This document shows, one piece after another, positions 33,503-63,974 of a DNA stretch of 64,000 nt. The notes below the pieces were generated by a model. It made no database searches, had not been told where the DNA came from, and worked only from the letters and a program-made list of their open reading frames with translations. This stretch comes from Chimonanthus salicifolius (taxonomy: Eukaryota > Streptophyta > Magnoliopsida > Laurales > Calycanthaceae). Position numbers and translations under genes: made by a program. Within the stretch, counting starts at the first letter, position 1; the number at the start of each line of letters is the position of its first letter. The stretch lies in assembly GCA_013350335.1 (NCBI GenBank), contig CM023536.1, positions 46,818,314 to 46,882,313 on the forward strand, read 5' to 3'.

Positions 33503-36102
33503 TGATGAACACCGTAAAATTATAATTTTACCCTTTAATATTAGATTAATTAGTCCTTATTTTATAAATATTAGATATATTTAGGGTTGTTTTTAGTTTT
33601 ATAATTTATTTTGAAAAATATAAAAAAAGAAAAGAAAATAAAAATAAAAATGATAAAAAGTCAAAAATACGGTCGACGTTACCTTCAGAAGGGTCAGGTC
33701 AAGTTAGTTAAACCAGTGAGGTTTTCATAACCAATCTTCTACACTCAGATTAATATTTAAATTTTATTATCCAAATTTTGAGTGAAAGTCAGAGTCTCAT
33801 TTACTGTCGATCGGGTGCCCGGCACTGAAGGAAAAGTCCGAAAGAAACTATTTCCATTTTTCTTCTTTTCTTTTCTTTTCTATTTTTTTCCCTTCTCTGT
33901 TTACAGGAGTCATCACAAGGCAGCATGGCCGGGTCCTCTGGGCCTGTTTCTAACGGTGGACAACAGCGCCCGAGTTGAGAAAGGCAGCCGGCTGATACAA
34001 AGCAGCCAGCACTGAAACAGCAGAGCTGAGACCAGCTCCCATGAAGGGCAGCCATAAACAGTCTAGTGCTGGCAGATTGCAGCGATGGAATAGCAGAACA
34101 GCAGTGATGCAAAGCAGCAGCCGGCTGAAACAGAAGGCAGAGGCGGCAGCAACCAGCAAAGGAGCAAAGGCTTAACGGCAGCGAGCAGAGCAGCACCGCA
34201 CACAACAGGCAGCGGTGCACAGCAGACAGCAACCGGCTGAAGGCAAGGGAAGAAAGCAGAGAAGAAGGAGAGCAGCCGACTGGCAGCCACATCAAGTGGC
34301 AACCAGAGAGCTGAAGCATCAGAAGCAGCTGGAGCAGAGGCGAAGCAGTCTGGACCACCATACACGGCTGCACACACAGCAGAGCAGCAGCCGAGCAACG
34401 ACAGCAGCTGTGATCTCAGGGCCAAAAGCAGAATCAGTCTGCTGTTCACAAACAGTAGCCAGCAGTCTGGGCGGAGTCCAAACAGGTAGCAGCATAAGAG
34501 AGCAGCAAAAGGTGAGGAGCAGCTGATCCTCAACTGGGTTTCAGAGAGAAGATAGAGATGAAGAAGTGCAGAGAATATAAGGAGCTGCCGTGTAGCAGCT
34601 GATAAGTTAACCGATCCTTAACTTGAAGATAAGGAAGGATTTGAATAGAAAAGATAAGCAAAGGAGTGCTGAGAAGATGGAGAGATAAGAAGAAGAGGAA
34701 AGATGAGAAAAGAAAGAAGAGATGCCGTGTAGTGGGTTTCAAATAAGATAAGGATGAGCAGATAACCGATTACAGTAAGATAGAAGAGAAAAAGAAGAGG
34801 ATTCTTATCTTGCCGAGAGAGATTATCGGAAGAGATCAGAGAGGAGGGTTGGGTGGCTGATTTTTCAAACTCAGCAAAATAGAGAAGAGACAAGGAGAGA
34901 GAGAAAGATAAGGAAGAAAAGACCGATCCTCATTTGAGTTTTCAGATACAGATAAAGTGTTAGCCGATCCAGATAGCCGAGAAGATAGAAAAGGCAGGGG
35001 GATAAGGATAAGAAGCTGCCATTTAGCAGTTGGGTTTCAAAGATGAGAAGGAGGGCTAACCTGAAAGCAGAAAAAATGGAGAGATAAGTGTTTTGAAGAA
35101 AAGATAAGATATGAAGAGAAAATAAAAGAGATAAAGACTCTCAGTTATTGCCGACTGACTTATCCCGGCTGAATTTGAACTTCTGAATTTGAAATTGAAT
35201 GGGTCTCTTATCCCGGTTGAGTTTGAAGGACCCTTATCTTATCCCTTCTCTCCTATAAATTCAAGGCTTCGGGTCCGTTGAAGGTTGAACCGGGCAAGAC
35301 ATTGAAGGCTGAAGTTGGACGACAAAAGACAGAAGAAAAATAAATAATTTTCTTGTAAGTTATTTTATTTTTATTTTTATCTTTATGTCAAATCCAAAAG
35401 AGAGTTGTAATTCATTTCTGAATTTTTAAATAAAATTCATGGCGGTTTGTTTAGATGTATGATATTCCCAATTGTTAAATATTAAATAATGATGGTTTTC
35501 AATTTAATTTTAATTCTTTTTAAGAACTTCATGAAACAAATTAATTTGAGGATTTTTCAATGAAAAGTGGAACCCCTTTTAGGATCAGTGGGACTTGCCG
35601 TCTCTCCAGTCTAAGGTTCTTATCAAGAACGGTTGTTTTAGAATTGGGGAAACACAAGTTTAAAACCCGCTCAAGCCTAAGGCTTGATTTGAAATATCCT
35701 GATTTAATTATTATTTTAATTAGAATTTTATTAAATAAGAAACTTGAATTATGTTTAATAATTCTAGAATATTTCATAGTCTAGGCCATGTTTTTATTTT
35801 TAAATCGGATAACATGGTACTTCGAATGCTTGACCGGATTCCATTATAGATTATGTAAAAAATTTATTTTTGATTTATTTTTCTTTTTCTCAAAAATTTA
35901 TCAAAACTATTCATTGTTTTAAATTAAGATTATAACTAAATGTTTTAGAAAATTATTTCCTTAAATCACATCATTTTTAAATAGTGCGATTTTTTTATTT
36001 CGTACATATATTTTGTAGATTTCCCTTGGGTACGACCTCGCACTCATGCTCTATACTATAAATCGGTTCGTACGCTTGCGAGTAATTTAAAATTTCACAT
36101 CA
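33503..36102 (+). mobile_element. 2.6-kb solo LTR inserted in the MULE
   Basis: Starts TGATGAACACC and ends TTTCACATCA, so the ends are inverted (TGATG/CATCA). The target duplication CGGAC is exact (33498-33502, 36103-36107), and removing the segment restores the MULE repeat CGTCCGGACCATTATGCATG. An LTR promoter is likely at TATAAAT (35254-35260). A purine- and CAG-rich stretch fills 33950-35200. The 3' end (TACGACCTCGCACTCATGC, then TACGCTTGCGAGTA) reminds me of large Ty3-gypsy LTRs of the Tat/Ogre type; that assignment is from memory. Frames such as minus 33801-34373 are low-complexity products. Confidence 0.88.
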
Positions 36103-36344
36103 CGGACCATTATGCATGTATAAATTCTATCGTTCAAACTAAAGAATAAATATATATAAGATCATTTGGACCATCCACTAAAATGGTCCGGACGATGTAA
36201 ACTCCAGCTAACGACTGTAAAATTCCAATCCTCTCAGTTAAGATCGTCTGAACCATTATGAAGAATCGTCCAGACGATCTAAACTGAGAAAGTGAGTTCA
36301 AGTTTGAATCTCTACCCTTCCAACTCAAAACCTCCTTTCTAAGC

Positions 36345-36620
36345 CCTTCTCCCTCAAACCCCCCTTTCCAAACCCTTCTCACTCAAACCTCTTTTCAAAC
36401 TCTTCTCCCTCAAACCCCCCTTTCCAAACCCTTCTCACTCAAACCTCTTTTCAAACTCTTCTCCCTCAAACCCCTCTTTCCAAACCCTTCTCACTCAAAC
36501 CTCTTTCCAAACTCTTCTCCCTCAAACCCCTATTTCCAAACCCTTCTCACTCAAACCTCTTTCCAAACTCTTCTCCCTCAAACCCCTATTTCCAAACCCT
36601 TCTCCCTCAAACCCCCATTC
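36345..36620. repeat. Tandem repeat, about 57-bp unit, about 5 copies
   Basis: C/T-rich units of the form CCCTTTCCAAACCCTTCTC followed by ACTCAAACCTCTTTTC. Lies in the MULE between the subterminal repeats and the transposase region. Confidence 0.85.
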
Positions 36621-36644
36621 CAAAATGTACCACACCACTATCAA

Positions 36645-36820
36645 GTTACTCCCTCAATATCCTATCTTGGTTCATTGGTAACTCTCTCTGAAGCTACTCT
36701 CTCAATATCCTATCTTGGTTCACTAGTAACTCTCTCTGAAGCTACTCCCTCAATATCATATCTTGGTTCACTGATAACTCTCTCTGAAGCTACTCCTTCA
36801 ATCTCCTATCTCAAATCGAA
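36645..36820 (+). repeat. Tandem repeat, 48-bp unit, about 3.7 copies
   Basis: Units read GGTTCACTAGTAACTCTCTC then TGAAGCTACTCCCTC. The unit is 16 codons long and open in the frame that leads into the transposase (repeating TLSEATPSISYLGS), so it could encode a repeated N-terminal extension. A role as leader DNA is equally possible. Confidence 0.85.
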
Positions 36821-36878
36821 AGTAAGTCTCTCAAACCCAAAACTCCTCACTATTTTTTTTTTTTTTGAAATAAGTATT

Positions 36879-38630
36879 ATGGATTATATTAAAGGAGGTA
36901 CATTAACATTTGTTGAAAATGATGAGTTTTATAATGAGAATGAGTTTGTAGAGAGATGTTATCCAAGTCGAGAGGATCTGGTCCAGTATGTTAAGGAGGT
37001 TTGTATTGCACAAGATTTGTAGTTACCATCAAGAGATCAAGTACTAAAGACAAGACCGTTTTTCTTGGTTGCGATAGGGGAGGTACATATCGCAGCACTG
37101 TTAATTTGAAAGATGATGAGAGGAAAAAGAAAATATCCTCTCGCCTTGTAAATTGTCCATGTGAAGTGAGAGAAAAATAAATTGTTAATGGGTAATGGAA
37201 GTTGACTATAAAAAATTTGGAGCACAATCATGATCTGTCGAATGTATTAGGCCATCCACTGACACGATGTTTTTCGGATAAAGAGAAAACAATGATTATT
37301 GAAATGAACAATAGCAATATACCACCTCGCCAGATTTTGACGATCCTTAGAAATGAAAATCCGAACATTTGAGTGACAAAAATTGATTTGTACAATTTTT
37401 TGTATTCTATTCGGAAAGAACAACTAAGAGGTCGTACTTCAATTCAAGCTTTGATTGATGATCTTCAAGAAGGTGATTTCCAGTACTAACTTGACTATAA
37501 CAATGACGGTTACTTGTCTCATCTTTTTTTTTTTCACATCTATTATCAGTGGAACTTACTAAGACCTATCATAATATTTTTCTGATTGATTGCACATACA
37601 AAACCAATAGATATCATATGTCATTGCTTAATATCGTTGGTTTTACAAGTTTTAATACTAACTTCTTCTCATGCTTTGCTTTCATAAGAAATGAGAAATT
37701 AGAAGATTATGTATGGGCTCTACAAATGTTCAAGAGGGTTTTAGGAGTTGATCACGAATTTTCAATTTTAGTGACTGATAGAGATTGGAGTTAAAGAATG
37801 CCATTGATCCATAATGCATAGCATATATTGTGTATTTGACACATCAACAAAAATATTCTTGCTCGGTGTAAACCTCTCTTTCAGAAAGTCGAAGTATGGA
37901 ATGCGTTTATATCCGAACGGAATGCATTGGTTGAGTCGCCAAGTGACGAAGCATTTAATGGAGCTTTTGAAGTCTTTAGACAAAATTTTAGAGATGATTC
38001 ACGGGCAATAAATTATATAACAAGTACTTGGATTCTACATAAAAAATAATTCGTCAAGGCATAGATTGGTTGGTGTTTACATTTTCAAAATCGAGGTACT
38101 TCTAAGGTTGAAGGTGCCCATGCTGTTTTGAAAAATTATATAAAAACAAGCATAGGTGACCTCCAAGTTGTTCGAAGAAAAATATGCAACGCCGTTCAAA
38201 ATCAGTTCGAAGAATTCAGGGCTCAACTTGAGGATGAAAAACTTCGGATTGCTCATGTTGTTTCTATTCATTTCTTCGATGAATTGAATGACAATGTATC
38301 TCATTTTACCTTGAATGAGTTGTACAAGCAATATGTTATGGTGGAATCAAATTCATTTTCTAGTTATTGTACTGAAGAATTTATAACATCAATGGGTTTA
38401 CTTTGTGCCCACAAAATGAGGTGGATAGAGAAGTTATAGCTGTATCATATCCATTCACAATGGAGGATTGACTTGATATCATTGAACAAATATATCAACA
38501 ATGAAATGAATCGGCCTGTGAATCAATTAGATGTTGTATTTGAGGGCATTAAGAAGAAACCATCGGTTCTGTGCATTGTCGAGTCTAAATCCCATCTTTC
38601 TTCAAAGTGACCTGACCAAAGGTATCAGTG
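36879..38630 (+). pseudogene. Decayed MULE transposase
   Basis: The start MDYIKGGTLTF leads to a FAR1/MULE-type zinc-binding N-terminus (NCPCEV, then LEHNHDLSN, about 37155-37240). Next is the transposase core (FLIDCTYKTNRYHMSLLNIV, about 37575-37640; FAFIRNEKLEDYVWALQMFK; VTDRDW near 37780; HINKNILARCK near 37845). The C-terminal part has the Cys/His signature GLLCAHKM (about 38397-38420). Only degraded frames remain: a frameshift near 37018, stops near 37171, 37190 and 37370, another stop near 37490, and more breaks at 37790-38060. It cannot make an active enzyme, although order and spacing are complete. Confidence 0.85.
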
Positions 38631-38639
38631 GGCTTCATA

Positions 38640-39449
38640 GCTATTTTATCTTCAGGGGGAAGATCGATTCTGCGTTTTCCAAAGAAGTAAGAAAGCATAA
38701 GACCATATGGAAGACTACATTTTTTTTGTCAAGGCAAGCTCGCATGTGACTGATGATTATATAGGAGAGGGAGATTTGCTTGCCATTCAGGATGCACCAA
38801 ATGAGAAAAAACATCGAAGCAGGACACATGGTTACTATGCCCTTTTTGTAGGAAAAATATTATTTGCAATAATGTGATGGATGATTCGAGCATCAACTGT
38901 TAGGTCCGTCAGACCGGACTTATCATCTTCAGTAATATCAGTGTGCTCACACATTTGCTTGAGGGCGCCCAAAACAGTGAAACCATTAACATCGGTAGGC
39001 GATGTATTTGTTCCATATTTAACAATTGTCGCCTTGGGGAGATTGAACATAGTGTCCAATCTATCACACGAAAAAAATATTTCACAGCCTCGGACTTTGG
39101 ATTCAATGGAGTATTCATCCCTCGATTTTATGTTTGCATAAAATTCCTTTACCAAAGTAGGATATATATCCGATTTTATTTCCAATAATTTTTTTCCACC
39201 GAAGGGATTCAAAATACTTTTTGGTTTTCAGTTCAATGGGTGGAAAAAAGAAAGATCGATGACTTTACCAAAGAGATAGGGTCGAGTGGACAAATCATCT
39301 TTATAGAGGGTGGTAGCTTCCTTAGAGATGAAATGATTGGCGTCAAAGGTAGGATTTTTCCTTTGTTTTTTCTGCATGTTTGTAGAGGTAGATTTCCACT
39401 TTCTCTTTAATGAGCCTGGATTTGATGCCAGGTGAAGGTGGAAGGTCAA
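38640..39449 (-). pseudogene. Second MULE ORF: plant transposon-type protein, broken
   Basis: Read on the minus strand from about 39449: RPYLFGKVIDLSFFHPLN, an in-frame TGA near 39228, then NPFGGKKLL and YPTLVKEFYANIKSRDEYS, then KVRGCEIFFSCDRLDTMFNL, ending IIANNIFPTKRA. After a frameshift near 38832 it continues MFFLIWCILNGKQISLSYII and SHMRACLDKKNVVF. The LVKEFYAN...VRG pattern is that of the family annotated in plants as putative plant transposon protein (Transposase_32-like), by my recollection. It is convergent with the transposase, tail to tail. Function unknown; about 270 residues survive. Confidence 0.65.
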
Positions 39450-39619
39450 AGTTCGAAGGTTGAAAGTGAGGGAGTTGAGTGAGAAGTACGTCCGAAATCG
39501 ATCGAACGATTGGGGGAAGGGAGATGAATCGTTTGCACCTTTTGGGGAGATCGATTTTTCATTTGGAGGAAGGGAGAAGGTCTTTTGAATGAAGTGAAAT
39601 GGGGAGAAAATTGGTTTTA

Positions 39620-39983
39620 GCTTTCGTTCGACCTATATAAGTTATATAAGATCGTCCGGACCATCCACTAGCATGGTCTGGATGATCTTAACTGAGAGAC
39701 TTAGAAAATTACAGTCGGGCTCTCAGTTAAGATCGTCCGGACCATGCTGTGGATGGTTCAGGACGATTTTAACTTAGAAGAATGAAATTTTAAAGTCGTA
39801 GAATGGTTTGGACAACATGATTTACACATGAACTATGGTCCGAACAATTTTATAGTACGAACGACGGAAAAATATTTTTATCTCGCATTTGAATCACGCT
39901 GACACAGGAAGGAAAATGCGATAATTTTCAACTAAAAAATGAAAAATCCATAAAGAATTTGCCATGTGTCTAAATAATTAACC
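39620..39983. repeat. MULE right terminal inverted repeat
   Basis: Inverted partner of 33126-33502, with three or more TCGTCCGGACCAT copies and the end TCTAAATAATTAACC. Confidence 0.88.
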
Positions 39984-40314
39984 TTTGGAATAATTTAAAA
40001 GACAAGCTTTCTCTTCCATACTCTCACTCTGTCAGGCAGAGTCGCGGAAGAAGACATTCGATTAGCCGTCAAGTCTACTATGTTTTGAGAACTTTCCTTC
40101 ACGTTTTTCGCAGCTCCATTTTCAACTCTCTGTTCTTTGTCCACACTCAACATTGATCAGGTGAGAGAAAAGTCCAGACACCAGCAAAAGCAGAGCAAAA
40201 GCTGAAGGACTGCAACACAGGATCGCCCAGAAGATCTTATTTCACACAGGACTGCCTCTCATTTCATATCCTCTTTTCTCCAATCCCATCTCTTTCCGCT
40301 CTCAACCCAACTGC

Positions 40315-40323
40315 TATATTTAT
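40315..40323 (+). promoter_or_regulatory. Possible TATA box of the hydrolase gene
   Basis: TATATTTAT lies 25 bp before the first ATG (40340) and 85 bp before the second (40400). If it is the true TATA box, transcription starts near 40345 and translation must begin at 40400. A promoter further up, in 39993-40300, remains possible. Confidence 0.35.
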
Positions 40324-40339
40324 TATAGCAGAGGCAGAG

Positions 40340-59910
<19,571 letters not shown>

Positions 59911-60289
59911 TCATCAGCAGAGGACCTTCCTCACTACATAAGTAAATAATGTGTTGTCTCATGAATGGCAGCATCTTTCTATTGTAGAATTATTTAGAGA
60001 CAGTGTACAAGACGAAAGTTTGCCTTCCTCAAGGGGCATAGCTTTTGTATGGGATCTACAATGTTCTGTATTCGAGACTCTACAGTAGATTCATGCGGCG
60101 GTGAATGTTGTGATCATTTTTTGCTAACCTGATGGGATTGATTAGGAACCCGCTTGAGTTGACAAACCTGGTCACAAGCCTCAGTGACTGGGTTGAGTGA
60201 GACCCGCCTAGTCGAGTCTTGGTTGAAGACCAATCAGCTTGACTTGGCCAGCTTGTTCTAGTACCCTCAACTTAGGGGTCAAAAATTCA

Positions 60290-60675
60290 GACGGGCCGAT
60301 ATTTGAGTTGATATGCAAATATCGGCTGATAAATTTCTCTCTTTTTTTTTTTTTTTTAAATATCGGTATTATTTTATTATTTTATTTTTTTTGAATTAAA
60401 AAATATAAAAAAACTGAAAAAGAAACTGTTTTTTTTAAACAAAATTGAAAACGTAAATATCGGCCGATATTTCGATTCGGGTCTATGACCGTTTTGATTT
60501 TTTTTTTTTTTAAATATCGATATAAATCATCTCGATCGATATCGGAGCGATATATATCACCGATATATCGGCCATATTGGACGAGAAAGAGGTTATATGG
60601 CCGATACAATACGTATCGGCCGATATTAATTGGCACTGAAAAATCAATATATATCGGCCGATACGTTTCGTACCC
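60290..60675. repeat. ATCGGCCGAT palindrome-rich repeat
   Basis: At least four ATCGGCCGATA palindromes (near 60461, 60551-60575, 60617, 60655), with CGATATATCG-like motifs and two poly(T) tracts each leading into AAATATCG. Open frames on both strands (60382-60636, 60485-60727) come from the palindromes. Confidence 0.65.
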
Positions 60676-62220
60676 TGCCTCAACTCTTCTCCAGTTCTTG
60701 AATTTTTATTTTTTAATAGTATATTGAGTCCTTGTGTGATTGCGGTCTTTGTTCATATGTTGGTTTATGGGGTGAAGGATGGATTTAGAAATTTTAATTG
60801 TTAGGTCAATACTCAAAAGCTGGTGTGCATGAATATCAATAATGGGCACGAGAAGTCGATGCTTAGGCATTGATTCTTGGTGTCGGATTATAATGAATGA
60901 TTTTGTATTTTTTGCAATCATTGATAATTAATTAATTTTTTTTTTAAGATCAAGATATCCAAACGTTCCACCTGACTAATCCTTGGAGCATGTGTAAACC
61001 TCAAAATCTGCACACGCTGGGTATAAAACTAAGGGGAGTGACTCTTTTTGTGGGATTGATAATTAAATATTTCTACCAAAAAGGTTTGAAAGTTTTCTAT
61101 TGGTTCATGTATTTGACATTTTTACTCAACGGTAAAGGCCAATATATGTTTCTCTTTTATTGTAGTCATTTGGAATTTGTTAAATTCTTTTGAGGTATAT
61201 ATATTTTTGGATTTTTTTTAAATTTTTTATGTATTATACTTATTATAATGTAATTTTCTACCATAAGTATTTGGAATTAACTTACCTACCTCCTAGCAAA
61301 TCCCCTAGTTTTTCTAAATCTAGCAATTGGACGAGTCGTAGTCTTATTCTTGATCAGTGAATTAAGGTCCTACGTGGGTTCTTCATCTTCTCTGCTTTGA
61401 TCTTGCCTGAACTTTGGTTGGTTTGAACTGTGGTTTTCTGTAAAATGATGGCTGAAGAATCAAATTGTCGTTCTTACCCAGTATGAAGAATCTAATATAC
61501 AGATGAAGTCTCTCTTACTACGGGATTTGAAATTAAGTGAACATTTTCTGCAATTTCTTTGTAACCCATATCTGCTTCTGCAGGGCTCGGTATTTTTTTC
61601 CAGCAAATTTTAATACTGATCTTTCATCCAACTCATCAGAACCTTAATTAGCTTGATTTCTAAGTCTCCTTAAGACAATGTTAAATTCACTATCCAAACA
61701 GGGAAAACGCTTGAGATTATTTTGTTGATGATGACAAATACAAAGATAATCATTCTGAATATATTTGTGTGGCTGAGGGAGAAGAAATGAAATGGAAATG
61801 ATCCCATTCCTGGTTCATATTTTAAGCAGGCCATCAATCAGGCTTGAAAGTTTTGTGAATGCCATTTTCCTTTTTCATTCTTCTTGATTTAACGATTGAT
61901 CGTAATGGCTTCAGAAACTAAGCCATTTCATTTGAAATGACTCAGTTGTTATATTGCTTCTCTGAAGCAGTTCTGAGGCCATGGGTATGGAGCTCATTAA
62001 GATTGTCTTAGGAGTAGCTAGGAAGATATTTCGTCACTTTCCAACTGGTAAATGGTATGTATGCTCCAAAAGTGAAGAACAAGAAAGAGAAAAAAAAAAA
62101 AAACGACAATTTTGAATTCTGATTCTCCATTTGCTGGTATCAGCAAATCATGTGGTGGAAATTCCTTCAAAGTGTATGCAATTACAGATGTATCATTTAA
62201 TGAAGTGTTAGATAAACTGC

Positions 62221-62226
62221 AGAGAG

Positions 62227-62260
<34 letters not shown>

Positions 62261-62274
62261 AAGAGAGAGAGAGT
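62221..62274. repeat. (GA)n microsatellite
   Basis: Interrupted GA run of 54 bp, about 70 bp past the OFP stop codon, so probably in its 3' UTR (as CT on the transcript). Confidence 0.95.
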
Positions 62275-62341
62275 AATCATAAAGGATGTAAGATAATATT
62301 TACAGCATACAGCACCATACTAAATTGGGCCAAACCCAATG

Positions 62342-63670
62342 CTAATGCTGATAATAATGCCTCTCTTCTAAATCTCTTCTGAAACTATGTTGGTTAAGTT
62401 CAGACCATACCTGCCTGAACACCTTAACAATGATGTCATGGTACTCAACAGAGTTCAAAGACAGATAGCAAGCCAGAAGGCTCTCCAATTCTTCTGCTTC
62501 TTCAATCCCATTCGCAGAGATCATCTCCATCATCGACTCTCGGAAGTCCTGCTGTGGGTTGAATGAGCACTTCACCACTGCAAAGCTCTCAAATGCTCTA
62601 CGGCGCCGTTCCTCTTGTATCTTCTTTGCCTTCTTCAGGTTCTCAACAGCCCTTATTTTACAATTCTCTATCCTCAAAGCTGTTCTTGGCGAATGAATTC
62701 CTGATTTTGCCCGGTGTCTGATTTTCCTTCCATGCAGATGTCTGTTTGCCCGAGGAGATTTCACTGCTTCATCTCTCTGTCTGCTGTTTTTTGACAGAAC
62801 GTCCTCACTAATCTGATTTTTTTCTGGCTCTCTGTTGACATTCAATGAAATTGTACTCTCTTTCGTGATTCCTTGATCTGGTCTTCTTGAACTTTGAGCT
62901 GTAACATTGTCACGTTCTTCAGTTGTTCTTGTCTCTGACGCAGTCTCTGAGATCTCTTCCCCTCCTTTTCTACTTGTTTGATCTTCACTGAATGATCCTC
63001 TATGCGAAGCCACGTCTTCAGAAGTTCTTCGATCCACTGTCATTGTATTTTGGTCAATGAATTTCCTATCCTTCACGGTTATCTGCTGTTGAGCTTCGAA
63101 CCTTTTCTTCTTCCAATTCTCGACAGGCCTGGATCTTTCCTTCTCCTGGGTGATGCAAAATTTTGTCTGTCTAACATCAGAGAGCTTTTCACTGAAATTC
63201 TGAGATTCTGAAAATTCATACATGGGTCCCTTTCCAACAGATTTACTGTTGGATTTACAGCTCTTACGAGCCAATGACTGAAATTGAGGCTCATCTTCTG
63301 AAGACCCTCCATTGTCAATAGCATCAGTGCTCTGCTTCTCAAAAGAAAACCGCCAGAAGTTCTCTTCTGGCATTATCAATTCAGTCAGGTCCAGCCTGGT
63401 CCTTGCCCGAGACTCCGACAAGGAGTCATGGTCAGAGGCCGAACGAACATGATGGCCACCGCCACCGCTATTGGACATCCGAGGAGCTCCGAAACAAGTA
63501 GGTATGGAAGAACTTCGGGGTGATTCTGGTTTGCTTTTTTGCTTGGTTTTTGCAGGATGGGATTTGGCCTTGGTGGTGCTGCCCATTTGTTTCAGCATTG
63601 AAAGCCATGAATTGGGAATGATTTGTGTCAGTGGTGAATGCCCACCTGATTTCTTTCTTCCCCACTTCAT
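62342..63670 (-). CDS. OVATE family protein (OFP5-like transcriptional repressor)
   Basis: Plant-specific repressor family that works with TALE/BELL homeodomain proteins and TRM proteins in organ shape and cell-wall development. A single uninterrupted exon of 442 residues, intronless like most of its family. The N-terminus MKWGRKK with SWLSMLKQ a little later is typical of the OFP5 group. The middle (about 60-330) is long, hydrophilic and Ser/Arg/Glu-rich, probably disordered. A basic stretch ([12 protein letters not shown], then [16 protein letters not shown]) may be a nuclear signal. The OVATE domain is residues about 362-424 ([20 protein letters not shown], then [12 protein letters not shown], then WSELN). 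The ATG at 63670 is the first in frame and starts the conserved motif. Upstream are an AT-rich TATA-like stretch (63712-63723) and a long GA run. Confidence 0.93.
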   Translation of the reverse strand: MKWGRKKSGGHSPLTQIIPNSWLSMLKQMGSTTKAKSHPAKTKQKSKPESPRSSSIPTCFGAPRMSNSGGGGHHVRSASDHDSLSESRARTRLDLTELIMPEENFWRFSFEKQSTDAIDNGGSSEDEPQFQSLARKSCKSNSKSVGKGPMYEFSESQNFSEKLSDVRQTKFCITQEKERSRPVENWKKKRFEAQQQITVKDRKFIDQNTMTVDRRTSEDVASHRGSFSEDQTSRKGGEEISETASETRTTEERDNVTAQSSRRPDQGITKESTISLNVNREPEKNQISEDVLSKNSRQRDEAVKSPRANRHLHGRKIRHRAKSGIHSPRTALRIENCKIRAVENLKKAKKIQEERRRRAFESFAVVKCSFNPQQDFRESMMEMISANGIEEAEELESLLACYLSLNSVEYHDIIVKVFRQVWSELNQHSFRRDLEERHYYQH

Positions 63671-63868
63671 CTTTTCCTCTCTCTCTCTCTCTTGTTGGTA
63701 AGCAAGGCCTTTGCTTATATATTTTAAGAATAAAAACTCTATTTACAGAGAACTAGTTCTTCAAAAAAATCAAGAAAACTATACGAGATAAGAACTAGCT
63801 TTGATGGTGATGAATTGGTGGAGAATCTTCCATTATGTATGGTCTATACTTTGATGGTTTGGAAACTG

Positions 63869-63872
<4 letters not shown>

Positions 63873-63919
<47 letters not shown>
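63873..63919. repeat. (AG)n microsatellite in the OFP promoter/leader
   Basis: 47-bp run, (CT)n when read with the gene. CT/GA runs just upstream of plant genes can act as GAGA-factor (BPC) sites; this is only a possibility here. Confidence 0.95.
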
Positions 63920-63922
<3 letters not shown>

Positions 63923-63946
63923 GGAGAGGTGGATTGGATGTAGTTG

Positions 63947-63974
63947 GGGACGTGGCTAAGGGGACGTGGCTAAG
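63947..63974. promoter_or_regulatory. Tandem GGGACGTGGCTAAG (ABRE-like) repeat
   Basis: Two head-to-tail 14-bp copies (63947-63960, 63961-63974), each with an ACGTGGC core, about 280-300 bp upstream of the OFP start codon. Paired ACGT cores are what abscisic-acid-response bZIP proteins need; the role is inferred. Confidence 0.45.

Larger units (their letters stand above)
33126..39983 (+). mobile_element. Mutator-like element (MULE) with long terminal inverted repeats
   Basis: Left end GGGTAATTATTTAGG and right-end complement GGTTAATTATTTAGAC open long inverted repeats of 350 bp or more. Both carry GTTCGGACCATAGTTCATG and several TCGTCCGGACCAT copies. The 9-bp duplication TTTGGAATA is exact on both sides (33117-33125, 39984-39992), the signature of this superfamily. 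Inside lie a decayed transposase (36879-38630, plus) and a second ORF (38640-39449, minus). A 2.6-kb solo LTR has inserted in the left repeat region; without it the element is about 4.25 kb. The right end lies 356 bp before the hydrolase start codon. Confidence 0.93.
59911..62341. other. Region between the hydrolase and OFP genes
   Basis: Starts with the hydrolase 3' UTR. About 60125-60265 is GGGTT-type repeat, 60290-60675 an ATCGGCCGAT repeat, and 62221-62274 a GA microsatellite. About 60700-62200 shows nothing recognisable. The genes converge, so this holds both 3' ends. Confidence 0.5.

Noticed and set aside
33801..34373. 190-codon minus-strand open frame rich in Leu/Ser/Cys
   Set aside because: It lies inside the solo LTR in CAG/purine-rich low-complexity DNA; the overlapping frames at 34063-34533 and 34215-34526 are equally open, so none is selected.
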